A stretch of 13,635 nucleotides of DNA from Treponema sp. (GCA_031289935.1 JAITON010000023.1:1-13635); one strand, 5' to 3'; counted from the stretch's first letter, positions 1 through 5,728 are shown. A program made the numbers and translations. The notes: generated by a model not told the origin, from the letters alone.

Positions 1-194
1 ATCAATCCCGGCTTTATGAGCAGGATGATAAGGCAGTACATGGCGATGATGAAGTTTGGCTTCATCCCAAAGTTGATGACCGTGCCCACAAAAAATTTGA
101 GCACCGCCCCGGCTGCCAGGAGTATGCCGATGAGCAATACGTCCCGGACGCCCAGGCCCTTCCGTTCCACGCGGGTTACTTCCCGTTTTTCCAT
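1..194 (-). CDS. ECF transporter S component-like membrane protein (TrpP-like), 5' part only
   Basis: Reading leftward from the ATG at 192-194, the frame stays open to the window edge, giving about 64 residues of an integral membrane protein. A charged cytoplasmic N-terminus (MEKREVTRVERKGLGVRD) is followed by a hydrophobic segment, the motif FGMKPNF, then a second hydrophobic segment (IIAMYCLIILLIKPG). A conserved GMKP(D/N) loop between the first two helices is what I remember of tryptophan-transporter TrpP and related S components of energy-coupling-factor importers, which bind a small substrate in the membrane and dock on an EcfT/EcfA module. An AGGAG ribosome site (201-206) lies 6-7 bases upstream. 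A consensus promoter and two palindromic operators precede it, so the gene is probably repressed by its substrate or a related metabolite. The substrate cannot be decided from this fragment; the C-terminal three quarters are outside the window. Confidence 0.6.
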   Translation of the reverse strand, partial: MEKREVTRVERKGLGVRDVLLIGILLAAGAVLKFFVGTVINFGMKPNFIIAMYCLIILLIKPGL

Positions 195-208
195 AGTTGT
201 CTCCTTAC

Positions 209-244
209 GTTACTTTATACAGAAACGTTACTGTATGAAGTAAC
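209..244. promoter_or_regulatory. Two abutting 18-bp palindromic operators
   Basis: Two 18-bp blocks lie side by side with no gap. Block 209-226 has arms GTTACT and AGAAAC (imperfect), and block 227-244 has arms GTTACT and AGTAAC (perfect) around a 6-base centre. They also align as a direct repeat of period 18. The pair starts immediately downstream of the -10 box and covers the predicted transcription start and first part of the leader, the classic position for a repressor site. The repressor is not in the window. TrpR- or TetR-like binding is conceivable but not shown. Confidence 0.6.
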
Positions 245-247
245 ACG

Positions 248-276
248 ATACTAACAGAAGCCCATCAGCCTGTCAA
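248..276 (-). promoter_or_regulatory. sigma70-type promoter of the TrpP-like gene
   Basis: On the minus strand, TTGACA (271-276) and TAGTAT (248-253) are separated by exactly 17 bases. The predicted start is near 241, leaving a leader of about 47 bases that contains both palindromes and the ribosome site. The -35 is a perfect match and the -10 matches at most positions. Confidence 0.75.
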
Positions 277-306
277 GAACTTTCGCGAAAAAAACCTAAA
301 AAATTT

Positions 307-315
307 TGTGGATAA
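307..315 (-). other. Perfect DnaA-box sequence, isolated
   Basis: TTATCCACA is read on the minus strand, next to an A/T-rich stretch (286-307), about 30 bp upstream of the -35 box of the TrpP-like gene. There is only one copy, so this is not an origin; it could be a DnaA-responsive site or chance. Confidence 0.2.
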
Positions 316-323
316 TAAGGAAT

Positions 324-357
324 GCGCTTATTGATGCCCGGTTGCATGGATAAGCGC
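324..357. terminator. Hairpin downstream of the small membrane gene (possible terminator)
   Basis: GCGCTTAT (324-331) pairs perfectly with ATAAGCGC (350-357). Inside, after a 2x2 internal loop, ATGC (334-337) pairs with GCAT (344-347) around a 6-base loop. It lies between the 3' end of the minus-strand gene at 420-617 and the promoter of the next minus-strand gene, where a terminator is expected, but there is no clean T run on either side. It may be a factor-dependent or non-canonical terminator, or a protein site. Confidence 0.4.
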
Positions 358-365
358 TCCCCTCG

Positions 366-403
366 GGAGGCGCCGGTTCATCTGACGCTAACCTGTGCGC
401 TCC
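366..403. repeat. Imperfect direct repeat, left copy
   Basis: The first 15 bases (366-380) are identical to 660-674; over 38 bases the two copies agree at about 30 positions, with no gap. The copies are 294 bp apart and bracket the small membrane-protein gene. On the minus strand the right copy covers the very end of the decayed family gene at 686-911, so this copy may be a relic of the same kind of 3' end. Confidence 0.55.
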
Positions 404-419
404 TGCGGGGGGACGCCGC

Positions 420-617
420 TTACTTACCGAGGTAGCGTATCGCGTAGTAAATAACATAAGCCCAGCTCAGAACGCCGTGAAAAATCGCCCAGAGGATTGA
501 ATGCCAAGCCGTATAAGAGACCACGATAGCAACACAGCCTCCAAAAGAGATACCCACTTTCAAGACGGCTGATACGATTTCTCCCAATGATAATACGATC
601 TTTCTCAATTGTTTCAT
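420..617 (-). CDS. Small two-segment integral membrane protein, function unknown
   Basis: A 65-residue protein with a basic N-terminus (MKQLRK) and two strongly hydrophobic stretches at about residues 20-36 and 41-61, ending in RYLGK. The second stretch (SILWAIFHGVLSWAYVIYYA) resembles small uncharacterised membrane proteins I have seen in other bacteria with a WxxxHxxxxWxYVIYYA pattern; no function is known to me. A good ribosome site, GGGAGGA (631-637 region on the complement), lies about 7 bases before the ATG at 615-617, which makes this a real gene rather than a chance frame. No convincing promoter is visible immediately upstream. It is flanked by imperfect direct repeats at 366-403 and 660-697, suggesting it may have arrived or duplicated as a cassette. 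An alternative overlapping frame (424-675) lacks a ribosome site and is not supported. Confidence 0.65.
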   Translation of the reverse strand: MKQLRKIVLSLGEIVSAVLKVGISFGGCVAIVVSYTAWHSILWAIFHGVLSWAYVIYYAIRYLGK

Positions 618-659
618 TTAACGGTCCTCCCGAACAAAGTATTGTTTCATAATTGTAAA

Positions 660-697
660 GGAGGCGCCGGTTCACTTAACGTTAATCAGCGCACTCC
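660..697. repeat. Imperfect direct repeat, right copy
   Basis: Partner of 366-403. It begins GGAGGCGCCGGTTCA and overlaps the stop codon and last codons of the decayed gene at 686-911. Confidence 0.55.
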
Positions 698-911
698 CTG
701 GGGAATGATGGCCAAGCCCAGGGCCCAGAGTCGCCTTTGCTGTTTTCATAGCAGATGCAGAAGTGCACTGTCTTGCCCGAGTCTTCGGGGAGGGTGGAGG
801 GAGAGGACGCTCCAGGCGTCCGCCGTGTCCTCCAGCACCCTAAACCAGTTTTTTGCCATGGCAAGCTGATCTTCCCGCCTGCCCGGCAGCCAATGTTCTC
901 CATAATCCCAT
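686..911 (-). pseudogene. Internally deleted, frameshifted remnant of a repeated Treponema-type protein
   Basis: A strong ribosome site AGGAGG (918-923) precedes an ATG (909-911), but that frame soon stops. One frame over, the sequence reads DYGEHWLPGRREDQLAMAKN and on through WFRVLEDTADAW. Then, in a third frame, comes EDSGKTVHFCICYENSKGD, and the end (LAIIPQGVR, stop at 686-688) returns to the earlier frame. These two blocks match what I remember as the start and the end of a roughly 200-residue uncharacterised protein family common in treponemes and some Bacteroidetes (WLPxRREDQLxMAKxW at the start; DSGKTVYFAxxxEN..GxWGP..S..IP at the end). About 130-150 central residues are missing. I therefore call it a pseudogene with one large deletion and at least two frameshifts. 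The family match is from memory; the frame changes are visible. Its promoter (1123-1151) and ribosome site still look intact. Confidence 0.6.
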
Positions 912-946
912 AAAGAACCTCCTAAAATAGAAATACAAGCTTAGTA

Positions 947-988
947 GCATGAGACGTGCTATTAACCGCATGAAACACGCTACCGGTC
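947..988. repeat. Two 21-bp direct repeats with internal dyads
   Basis: Units 947-967 and 968-988 share GCATGA-AC--GCTA, offset by exactly 21 bases. The first sits within a dyad (TAGCA, 7-base centre, TGCTA). They lie in the leader between the promoter at 1123-1151 and the decayed gene, ahead of the second 21-bp array. A 68-codon plus-strand frame (949-1155) runs through both arrays but lacks a ribosome site. Confidence 0.5.
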
Positions 989-1020
989 TCTCTACAAGAG
1001 CCTATACCTTAGCCAGGAGT

Positions 1021-1104
1021 GCGCCATTTTCCCAGGAAAATGCCCCATTTCCAGCTGGAAACACCTCATTTCCACAAGGAAATGCGCCATTTCTACCAGG
1101 AAAC
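1021..1104. repeat. Array of four 21-bp palindromic units
   Basis: Units start at 1021, 1042, 1063 and 1084 with no gaps. Each has a dyad of the form CATTTCC-n-GGAAATG: unit 1 has perfect 8-bp arms (CATTTTCC/GGAAAATG), unit 2 is the continuous palindrome TTTCCAGCTGGAAA, unit 3 has 7-bp arms, and unit 4 is imperfect. Centres differ while arms are kept, so the dyad seems to be what is conserved. On the minus strand, which the promoter at 1123-1151 would transcribe, each unit could form a small hairpin. Confidence 0.75.
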
Positions 1105-1122
1105 GCGATGCCTGTCATAATT

Positions 1123-1151
1123 ATGATAATTCAGCCAATTCAGTTTGTCAA
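1123..1151 (-). promoter_or_regulatory. sigma70-type promoter reading into the 21-bp arrays and the decayed gene
   Basis: On the minus strand, TTGACA (1146-1151), a 17-base spacer and TATCAT (1123-1128). The predicted start near 1116 gives a leader of about 205 bases that contains both repeat sets before the AGGAGG and ATG of the pseudogene. Confidence 0.6.
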
Positions 1152-1218
1152 GTAAATTGGAGAAAAAAGCGGCCCGGCAAAAAACATCACTTTTTTCAAC
1201 AAAAAAACGGTTTAGGGC

Positions 1219-1247
1219 TTGACAAATACCCGGGAAGGGTGTATAGT
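1219..1247 (+). promoter_or_regulatory. sigma70-type promoter of the exported protein gene
   Basis: TTGACA (1219-1224), 17-base spacer, TATAGT (1242-1247). The start is predicted near 1254, leaving about 30 bases before the ATG at 1284, with the ribosome site in between. Confidence 0.75.
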
Positions 1248-1283
1248 TGTCTAGTAATCATCCTGAAAGGGGAGGGTTGGTAT

Positions 1284-1946
1284 ATGAAAAAAGCTATGGT
1301 GGCCTTGGGAATCTGCGCCGTCCTGGTGACGGCTCTGCCAATGGAGGCAGGGGCCCTGCCGGTGGATGAAGGTGCCGGGCGGCAGAACCAGTTTGCGGCG
1401 TCCCTGGACCCGGCGTATCTTATTGCGGGCTCTATCATGGAAGGTTTTGGTATCGCAGGGAGCCTTGAATACGCTGTGTCCTCCTGGTTTTCCCTCAGGC
1501 TGGCGGGCAGCTACTTGAGCAGCGGCGAGGCTTTGATCGAAGAAGCGCCGAGTACTTGGCTGGCCCGGGCCGGGGCGGAAGCCCGGATCTACCCCTGGGC
1601 CAACGGCCTCGATGGTTTCTACTTGAGCGGGGGGGTGGTCTACACGAGCCTGGGTACTCAGGCGAGCATAGACCCGGCCCTGATGGCGGGCCTCCACGCC
1701 TCGGTCTATGTGGACGTGGTTTCCTTTACCGCAGGGATGGGCTACAAGATCTGCCTGGGCAACCGGGTGACGGCTTTCTTTATCGAGCCCAGCCTCTTTT
1801 ACGCCTTCGCGATGCCTTCGGCCTTCGACAGTATCCTGGCCTCCGAAGAGGGGGATATGGGGGGCCTTGACCCGGCGTATTTTATCAAGATGCTGCTGGG
1901 GATCAACGGCTGGGGCCTGGGCCTGAGTTTTGGCATCACTTTTTAG
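1284..1946 (+). CDS. Exported beta-barrel-like outer membrane protein, unidentified
   Basis: A 220-residue protein. The N-terminus is a standard signal peptide: MKK, a hydrophobic core (AMVALGICAVLVTALP) and a likely cleavage site after MEAGA (about residue 24). The mature part alternates hydrophobic and polar residues and is rich in Gly, Ser, Tyr and Ala, with short turns, as in small outer membrane barrels. The chain ends LGLSFGITF; a C-terminal Phe preceded by alternating hydrophobics is the usual signal for barrel insertion by BAM. I do not recognise a specific family. An upstream in-frame start exists (1239), but the ATG at 1284 has the ribosome site (AAAGGGGAGGG, 1266-1276), begins the signal peptide and lies downstream of the promoter. 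It stands alone as a monocistronic gene with its own strong promoter. It could also be a periplasmic beta-rich protein, which the signal peptide alone cannot exclude. Confidence 0.65.
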   Translation: MKKAMVALGICAVLVTALPMEAGALPVDEGAGRQNQFAASLDPAYLIAGSIMEGFGIAGSLEYAVSSWFSLRLAGSYLSSGEALIEEAPSTWLARAGAEARIYPWANGLDGFYLSGGVVYTSLGTQASIDPALMAGLHASVYVDVVSFTAGMGYKICLGNRVTAFFIEPSLFYAFAMPSAFDSILASEEGDMGGLDPAYFIKMLLGINGWGLGLSFGITF

Positions 1947-1954
1947 GGATCTCT

Positions 1955-1981
1955 GGGTAGAAGAGCCCTGGGCTTCTGCCC
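1955..1981 (+). terminator. Hairpin just after the exported protein gene (weak terminator candidate)
   Basis: GGGTAGAAG (1955-1963) pairs with CTTCTGCCC (1973-1981) in RNA, with one U-G wobble and a 9-base loop, starting 9 bases after the stop codon. No T run follows, so intrinsic termination is doubtful; it may instead protect the mRNA 3' end. Confidence 0.35.
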
Positions 1982-2037
1982 AAGGCGGATTGAAGCGGTT
2001 CCCGGGAATAGATATGCGTTAAGGGTTAGTGCAGGGG

Positions 2038-2144
2038 GTAAGAGTAACCGCAAAGGGTGTGGCAGCGCATCAAACCACTGCGAAGCCGGGGTTTTATATT
2101 CCTTTTTCTCCGGCTTCTTTTGCATTCTTTGCGGTTTCTTTTAC
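2038..2144. repeat. REP-like inverted repeat element 1
   Basis: The left arm 2038-2061 (core AACCGCAAAG) is complementary to the right arm 2121-2144 (core CTTTGCGGTTT) with a few mismatches. Inside lies a second stem, GAAGCCGG (2082-2089) with CCGGCTTC (2110-2117). This is the first of three related elements in the gene-free stretch 1947-2493. Confidence 0.6.
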
Positions 2145-2211
2145 CTTTAATGTCAGCATGAGGCTGGGGGCTTAGACGGTATCGTGCATGCGTTGAGGGG
2201 TAGGGGAGAGG

Positions 2212-2321
2212 ATAAGAGCAACCGTAAAGGGCGCGGTAATGCTTTACACACCTGCAAAGGTAAAGTAGTGTGCCATCGCGTTCTCCTGTGCGTTTTTTGC
2301 GTCCTTTACGGTTACTCTTCC
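2212..2321. repeat. REP-like inverted repeat element 2
   Basis: Arms 2212-2234 (core CAACCGTAAAGGGCGC) and 2299-2321 (core GCGTCCTTTACGGTT). Both elements carry A replaced by T in the same core position (CGTAAAG rather than CGCAAAG), so the two arms have changed together. Confidence 0.6.
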
Positions 2322-2364
2322 CATTAACTTGGGCAGTTAAGCAGTAGCAGGGAAACCAGAGTAT

Positions 2365-2437
2365 CCGCATAGGGTGCAAAGGGTGTGAAGTTTCGGCCTC
2401 CTAATGATGATCTTCGCGTTCTTTGCGCCCTTTGCGG
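2365..2437. repeat. REP-like inverted repeat element 3
   Basis: 26-base arms 2365-2390 and 2412-2437 agree at about 20 positions when one is reversed and complemented. The right arm reads CTTCGCGTTCTTTGCGCCC and on through TTTGCGG. It ends about 56 bp before the lolA-like start codon. Confidence 0.6.
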
Positions 2438-2493
2438 CTGTTTTGCTTCCAGGCCCTTGTATGTTCCGGCGCTTCGGGATAAACTAAGGCATC

Positions 2494-3162
2494 ATGAGGA
2501 TAAAGCTCAAAATCCTGGCCTGCGCGCTTCTGCTGGCCGTAGCTGTTGGTGCTGGCGCTCAACAAATCGTTACCGCCGACCGGTTCATGGAGAATCTTTC
2601 CAGCCGCTACGCCGAAATTAATGATTACGCGGCGCTGATCACGATCGTGTCGGGGAGCAGTACTATGTACGGCAGTCTCATCTACCTGAACCCCTACTTT
2701 TTGCGGATTGACTTTACAACCCCGGCGGAACAGGTGATCGTCTTCGACGGGCGGGTCCTGACGGTCTACCTGCCGGAGTACCGGGCGGTGCTGAGCCAGA
2801 ACGCCCCCACCTCGGGGGCTTCCATTGCCACGGCCCAGGGGCTCTCGTTGCTCAGACGGAACTACGTGGCGGCCTTTGTAAGCGGCCCGGAGCCCACGGC
2901 CCTGGACACCGGGGAGATGGCGGTGAGTATCCGCCTGACCCGCAGAACTGCTTCCGAAGGCTTCCGGGAGATCATCCTGAGCGTCGATCCCCTTACCATG
3001 CTGATCCGGCGGGTCGAGGGCAGGACTACTGCCGGGGCCCTGGTCCGCTTCGATTTTTCCGGGATACAGCTCAACCTGGGTACCCCGGCGCTGCGGTTTG
3101 TGTATGATTCACCGGCCTCGGCCAATGTGTATAACGATTTTCTGTACAGCGAGACCGAGTAG
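2494..3162 (+). CDS. LolA-like outer membrane lipoprotein carrier protein
   Basis: A 222-residue periplasmic protein. Residues 1-22 form a signal peptide (MRIKLK, then ACALLLAVAVGAGA, cleavage before QQ). The mature protein starts with a helix (TADRFMENLSSRYAEINDYA) followed by repeating beta strands: GSLIYLNPYFLRIDF (the 'M.R.RPG.FRW' position of LolA), a short linker, IVFDGRVLTVYLPEYRAVL (the LolA 'DGk.lwvYdp...qv' segment), then ILSVDPLTMLIRRVE and FDFSGIQLN. LolA carries lipoproteins from the inner-membrane LolCDE exporter to the outer membrane; spirochaete homologues are divergent, so lipoprotein transfer is a family inference. The ribosome site is poor (TAAGG, about 6 bases upstream). 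The gene is followed after 15 bases by the RodZ-like gene, so the two and rimO probably form one envelope/ribosome operon. The length fits the family (about 200-220). Confidence 0.75.
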   Translation: MRIKLKILACALLLAVAVGAGAQQIVTADRFMENLSSRYAEINDYAALITIVSGSSTMYGSLIYLNPYFLRIDFTTPAEQVIVFDGRVLTVYLPEYRAVLSQNAPTSGASIATAQGLSLLRRNYVAAFVSGPEPTALDTGEMAVSIRLTRRTASEGFREIILSVDPLTMLIRRVEGRTTAGALVRFDFSGIQLNLGTPALRFVYDSPASANVYNDFLYSETE

Positions 3163-3177
3163 GGTTGAGGAGGATTG

Positions 3178-4284
3178 ATGGATTCCCTGGGAGATATGCT
3201 GCGGCTGGCCCGTGAAGCAAAAGGATACAGCCTGGAAATGGTGGGCCAGGAGACTTATATCGCGCTCCGTTACCTGCGGGCCCTGGAGCAGGAGAACTTT
3301 GCCGAGTTTCCCGCAGAGTCCTATCTGTTGGGCTTCCTGCGGAACTATGGGGAGTTCCTGGATCTAGACGGAACCAAGTTGACGGCCGCCTATCGGACCA
3401 TCAAAATCCAGGATGAGCCCATTCCGGTGGACGCCTTGCTGCACCAACCCCCGGATGTTTCCAAAATAATCCGTACCCTGGTTATCGTGGTCCTGATCCT
3501 GGCGGTGGCTGGTGTAGGGGTCTATTTCTACCTGAACCCGCCCCTGCCCGCGGCCCGGGAGGCGGTTCCCGGGGTCCGCGCCCCGGTGGAATATGTCATG
3601 GAAGAGGCTTTCCTGGAACGGCGTTTTCTGGCGGGGGATTCGGTACTCGTCAGACTCAGGGAAGGGCAGGAGTACCGGCTGGAACTGGCGCATCTGGGGG
3701 AGCTCGTAACCATCGAGGGCCCCGGCGGCAACCTGAGCCTGGACCTGAATGACGAGGAAAGCCTGGTCCTGGACCCGGCTATTGCGGAACGGCTGCAGGT
3801 GATCGTGGAGGAATTCGATAAGACCGACGCCTCCGTGGGAGTCCTGCTCAGGCTGACGCTCGAGTCCGCTGCGCTGGGGGCCGGGGGGCTGTTACCGGCC
3901 GATGCCCAGGGCGCTGCGGCGCTATCCGCTGCGGCTATAGCCAACGCTCCGGTGATCTTTAGTTCTCAACCGGACGCCTACCCCTTTACCCTGCAAGCGG
4001 TCTTTCAGAACTACTGTATGCTCCGCTGGGAGATTCTGGCGGAACGGGATCGCCCGGGCCGGAATGAGCAGTATTTCCAACGGAACGAGCAGTTGAGTAT
4101 CCAGGCTCAGAACGGTATCAGGCTCTGGGTATCTAACGCAGCGGCGGTCAAAGTCGATATTATCGGCGGGGGCCGTACCGTGAGCCAGGAGCTGGGCGCC
4201 GCCGGTGAGGTGGTGGTCTGCGATGTCCGCTGGGTACGGGACGAAGACGGCCGTTACCGGCTCCTGTTGCTGCGCCTGGAATAA
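3178..4284 (+). CDS. rodZ: RodZ-like membrane HTH protein (cell-shape/cytoskeleton linker)
   Basis: A 368-residue bitopic protein. Residues about 4-72 form a cytoplasmic helix-turn-helix domain of the RodZ type (LGDMLRLAREAKGYSLEMVG, then the RYLRALEQENFAEFP and YLLGFLRNYGEFLDLD segments). In RodZ this fold binds the actin-like MreB rather than acting as a repressor. Residues about 97-119 are a single transmembrane helix (IIRTLVIVVLILAVAGVGVY). The rest is periplasmic and ends in a small beta domain with LSIQAQNGIRLWVSNAAAVK, the conserved C-terminal RodZ element. The ATG at 3178 is chosen over an adjacent TTG (3175) because AGGAGG at 3168-3173 gives it a workable 4-base spacing. The gene follows the lolA-like gene and precedes rimO by 6 bases. 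In helical spirochaetes RodZ/MreB would affect wall growth; this is family knowledge, not visible here. Confidence 0.8.
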   Translation: MDSLGDMLRLAREAKGYSLEMVGQETYIALRYLRALEQENFAEFPAESYLLGFLRNYGEFLDLDGTKLTAAYRTIKIQDEPIPVDALLHQPPDVSKIIRTLVIVVLILAVAGVGVYFYLNPPLPAAREAVPGVRAPVEYVMEEAFLERRFLAGDSVLVRLREGQEYRLELAHLGELVTIEGPGGNLSLDLNDEESLVLDPAIAERLQVIVEEFDKTDASVGVLLRLTLESAALGAGGLLPADAQGAAALSAAAIANAPVIFSSQPDAYPFTLQAVFQNYCMLRWEILAERDRPGRNEQYFQRNEQLSIQAQNGIRLWVSNAAAVKVDIIGGGRTVSQELGAAGEVVVCDVRWVRDEDGRYRLLLLRLE

Positions 4285-4290
4285 CGCGCC

Positions 4291-5655
4291 GTGGGCTCCT
4301 ACTACCTCGATCCCTTCGGATGCGTCAAGAACCAGGTGGACGCCGAAATGATGATGGCTTATTTGAACGCGGCGGGCTGGGAAGCTGCCCCGGACCCTGA
4401 CCTGGCGGAGCTGATTATCGTCAATTCCTGCGGATTTATCGATGCGGCCAAACAGGAATCCATCGACGCCGTTCTGGCCTGGCGCAGGGCCTATCCCCAT
4501 AAGAAGATCCTCCTGGCGGGCTGCCTGGCCCAACGTTACCAATCGGAACTTGCCGAATCTCTCGGCGAGGCGGACCTGCTCTTTGGGAACGGGAACCTTG
4601 AGGGGATTGCCGCGGCTCTTGCCGCAGAAAACGCGGCCACAACTACAGAGGGCCCGGCCACGACCGTAGAGGGCCCGGCGGTGGAGGCTCCTGAGCGATG
4701 GCGAACGGACCGGGCTATCGCGCCGGGCGAACGGCCCCTGCTCTCTTTACCAGGATCGGCCTATGTTAAAATTGCCGAGGGCTGTGATAACTATTGCTCC
4801 TTCTGCGCCATTCCCCTGATCCGGGGGAGGCTCCGGAGCCGGTCTGTGGAGGATATCCTGGCCGAGTGCCGGGCGCTCCTGGGCCGGGGTATCCGGGAGC
4901 TCTGCCTGATCGGCCAGGACCTGGGCTCTTATGGCCGGGACCGGTCCCCGGCGGGATCCTTGCCGGAACTCCTGGCGGGGATCGCGGGGCTGGAAGGGCG
5001 TTTCTGGGTACGGCTCCTCTATATCCATCCCGACAACTTCCCCCGGGCAATTCTCGATATCTGCCGGCGGGACGGACGCTTCCTTCCCTACTTCGACCTC
5101 CCTTTCCAGCACGGTTCCGATAGAATTCTCCGGGCCATGAACCGCCGGGGCTCCGCCGCAGCCTACCTCGGCCTGATCGATGACATCCGCGCCGCCCTGC
5201 CCGGTGCGGTTATCCGCTCCACCTTTCTGACGGGCTTCCCCGGCGAGACCTGGGAGGATTTCACGGCCCTCCTGGACTTCCAGGAACGGGCTCAGATTGA
5301 TTGGGCCGGGGCCTTCGCCTGGTCCCGGGAAGAGGGCACGGCGGCCTATGGCATGAAGGGAAGGCCGCCCCGGAAGCTCGCCGGGGAGCGCCGGGACATC
5401 CTTGAAGAGCGGCAAGTCCCCATTACCGAATCCCGGATGGACCTGTTCCTGGGTTCCCGTCTGGACGTTCTGGTTGAAGAGGCCCTGGACCGGGAGGAGG
5501 GGCTCTACCTGGGCCGGCTCTATTGCCAGGCCCCGGAGGTGGACGGCTCCGCGCTGATCCGGCCCCGGGAACTTTCCGGGGGGCTTTCTCTGGGGGAATT
5601 CCTCCCGGTCAAGGTGATTGGCCGCGCGGGCTTCGACCTGGAAGTACGGGTCTGA
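4291..5655 (+). CDS. rimO: Ribosomal protein S12 methylthiotransferase RimO
   Basis: A 454-residue radical-SAM enzyme of the methylthiotransferase family, which adds a methylthio group to a conserved Asp of ribosomal protein S12. The N-terminal cluster domain has its three cysteines at C11 (FGCVKNQVD), C47 (VNSCGF) and C78 (AGCLAQRY). The radical-SAM motif CxxxCxxC is at C165, C169 and C172 (EGCDNYCSFC). Downstream motifs are typical of RimO rather than MiaB: YIHPDNFP, YFDLPFQHGSDRILRAMNRR, IRSTFLTGFPGETWEDF and FAWSREEGT. The last 70 or so residues (LDVLVEEALDREEG to the end) fit the TRAM RNA-binding domain. The start is GTG at 4291, with no clear ribosome site, 6 bases after rodZ, so translational coupling is likely. 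The linker at about residues 113-135 holds a tandem 21-bp duplication (4636-4677) giving two TT(E/V)EGPA-like heptapeptides, an insert I do not know from other RimO proteins. Confidence 0.85.
   Translation: MGSYYLDPFGCVKNQVDAEMMMAYLNAAGWEAAPDPDLAELIIVNSCGFIDAAKQESIDAVLAWRRAYPHKKILLAGCLAQRYQSELAESLGEADLLFGNGNLEGIAAALAAENAATTTEGPATTVEGPAVEAPERWRTDRAIAPGERPLLSLPGSAYVKIAEGCDNYCSFCAIPLIRGRLRSRSVEDILAECRALLGRGIRELCLIGQDLGSYGRDRSPAGSLPELLAGIAGLEGRFWVRLLYIHPDNFPRAILDICRRDGRFLPYFDLPFQHGSDRILRAMNRRGSAAAYLGLIDDIRAALPGAVIRSTFLTGFPGETWEDFTALLDFQERAQIDWAGAFAWSREEGTAAYGMKGRPPRKLAGERRDILEERQVPITESRMDLFLGSRLDVLVEEALDREEGLYLGRLYCQAPEVDGSALIRPRELSGGLSLGEFLPVKVIGRAGFDLEVRV
4636..4677 (+). repeat. Two tandem 21-bp units inside rimO
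   Basis: Units 4636-4656 and 4657-4677 differ at three positions, all third-codon-type or near-neutral. They encode a doubled heptapeptide in the linker between the cluster domain and the radical-SAM domain. Confidence 0.8.
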
Positions 5656-5666
5656 CCCGGGGCCGC

Positions 5667-5728
5667 CCTAAGATGCCAGGGGGTTTCCCCCAGGGGGCTT
5701 CCCCCAGGCTTTCCTAAGATGCCTGGGG
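5667..5728. terminator. GC-rich repeat/hairpin block between convergent genes
   Basis: Between the rimO stop (5655) and the stop of the minus-strand gene (5714-5716) lie alternating GGGGG and CCCCC runs (GGGGG 5679-5683, CCCCC 5687-5691, GGGGG 5693-5697, CCCCC 5701-5705) that can fold into short stems with 3-base loops. A 17-base direct repeat (CCTAAGATGCC-GGGGG) occurs at 5667-5683 and 5712-5728; the right copy encodes the last residues of the minus-strand protein. The position suits a bidirectional terminator, but no T run is present. Confidence 0.4.

Noticed and set aside
16..243. Plus-strand 75-codon frame at the left end
   Set aside because: Shadow of the minus-strand S-component gene, which has a ribosome site, promoter and clear membrane-protein sequence.
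949..1155. A 68-codon plus-strand frame through the 21-bp arrays (Pro/Phe/Gly/Asn heptads)
   Set aside because: No ribosome site or promoter in front of it. A 21-bp period keeps frames open by itself, and the units look conserved for dyads rather than for codons.
2026..2379. A 117-codon minus-strand frame in the gene-free stretch
   Set aside because: It is read through the inverted-repeat elements, has a composition unlike its neighbours and no ribosome site.
2457..2485. Promoter for the lolA-like gene (TTGTAT-17-TAAACT)
   Set aside because: Both boxes are weak, with three and four matches to consensus. Position is possible, but I would not call it without transcript data.
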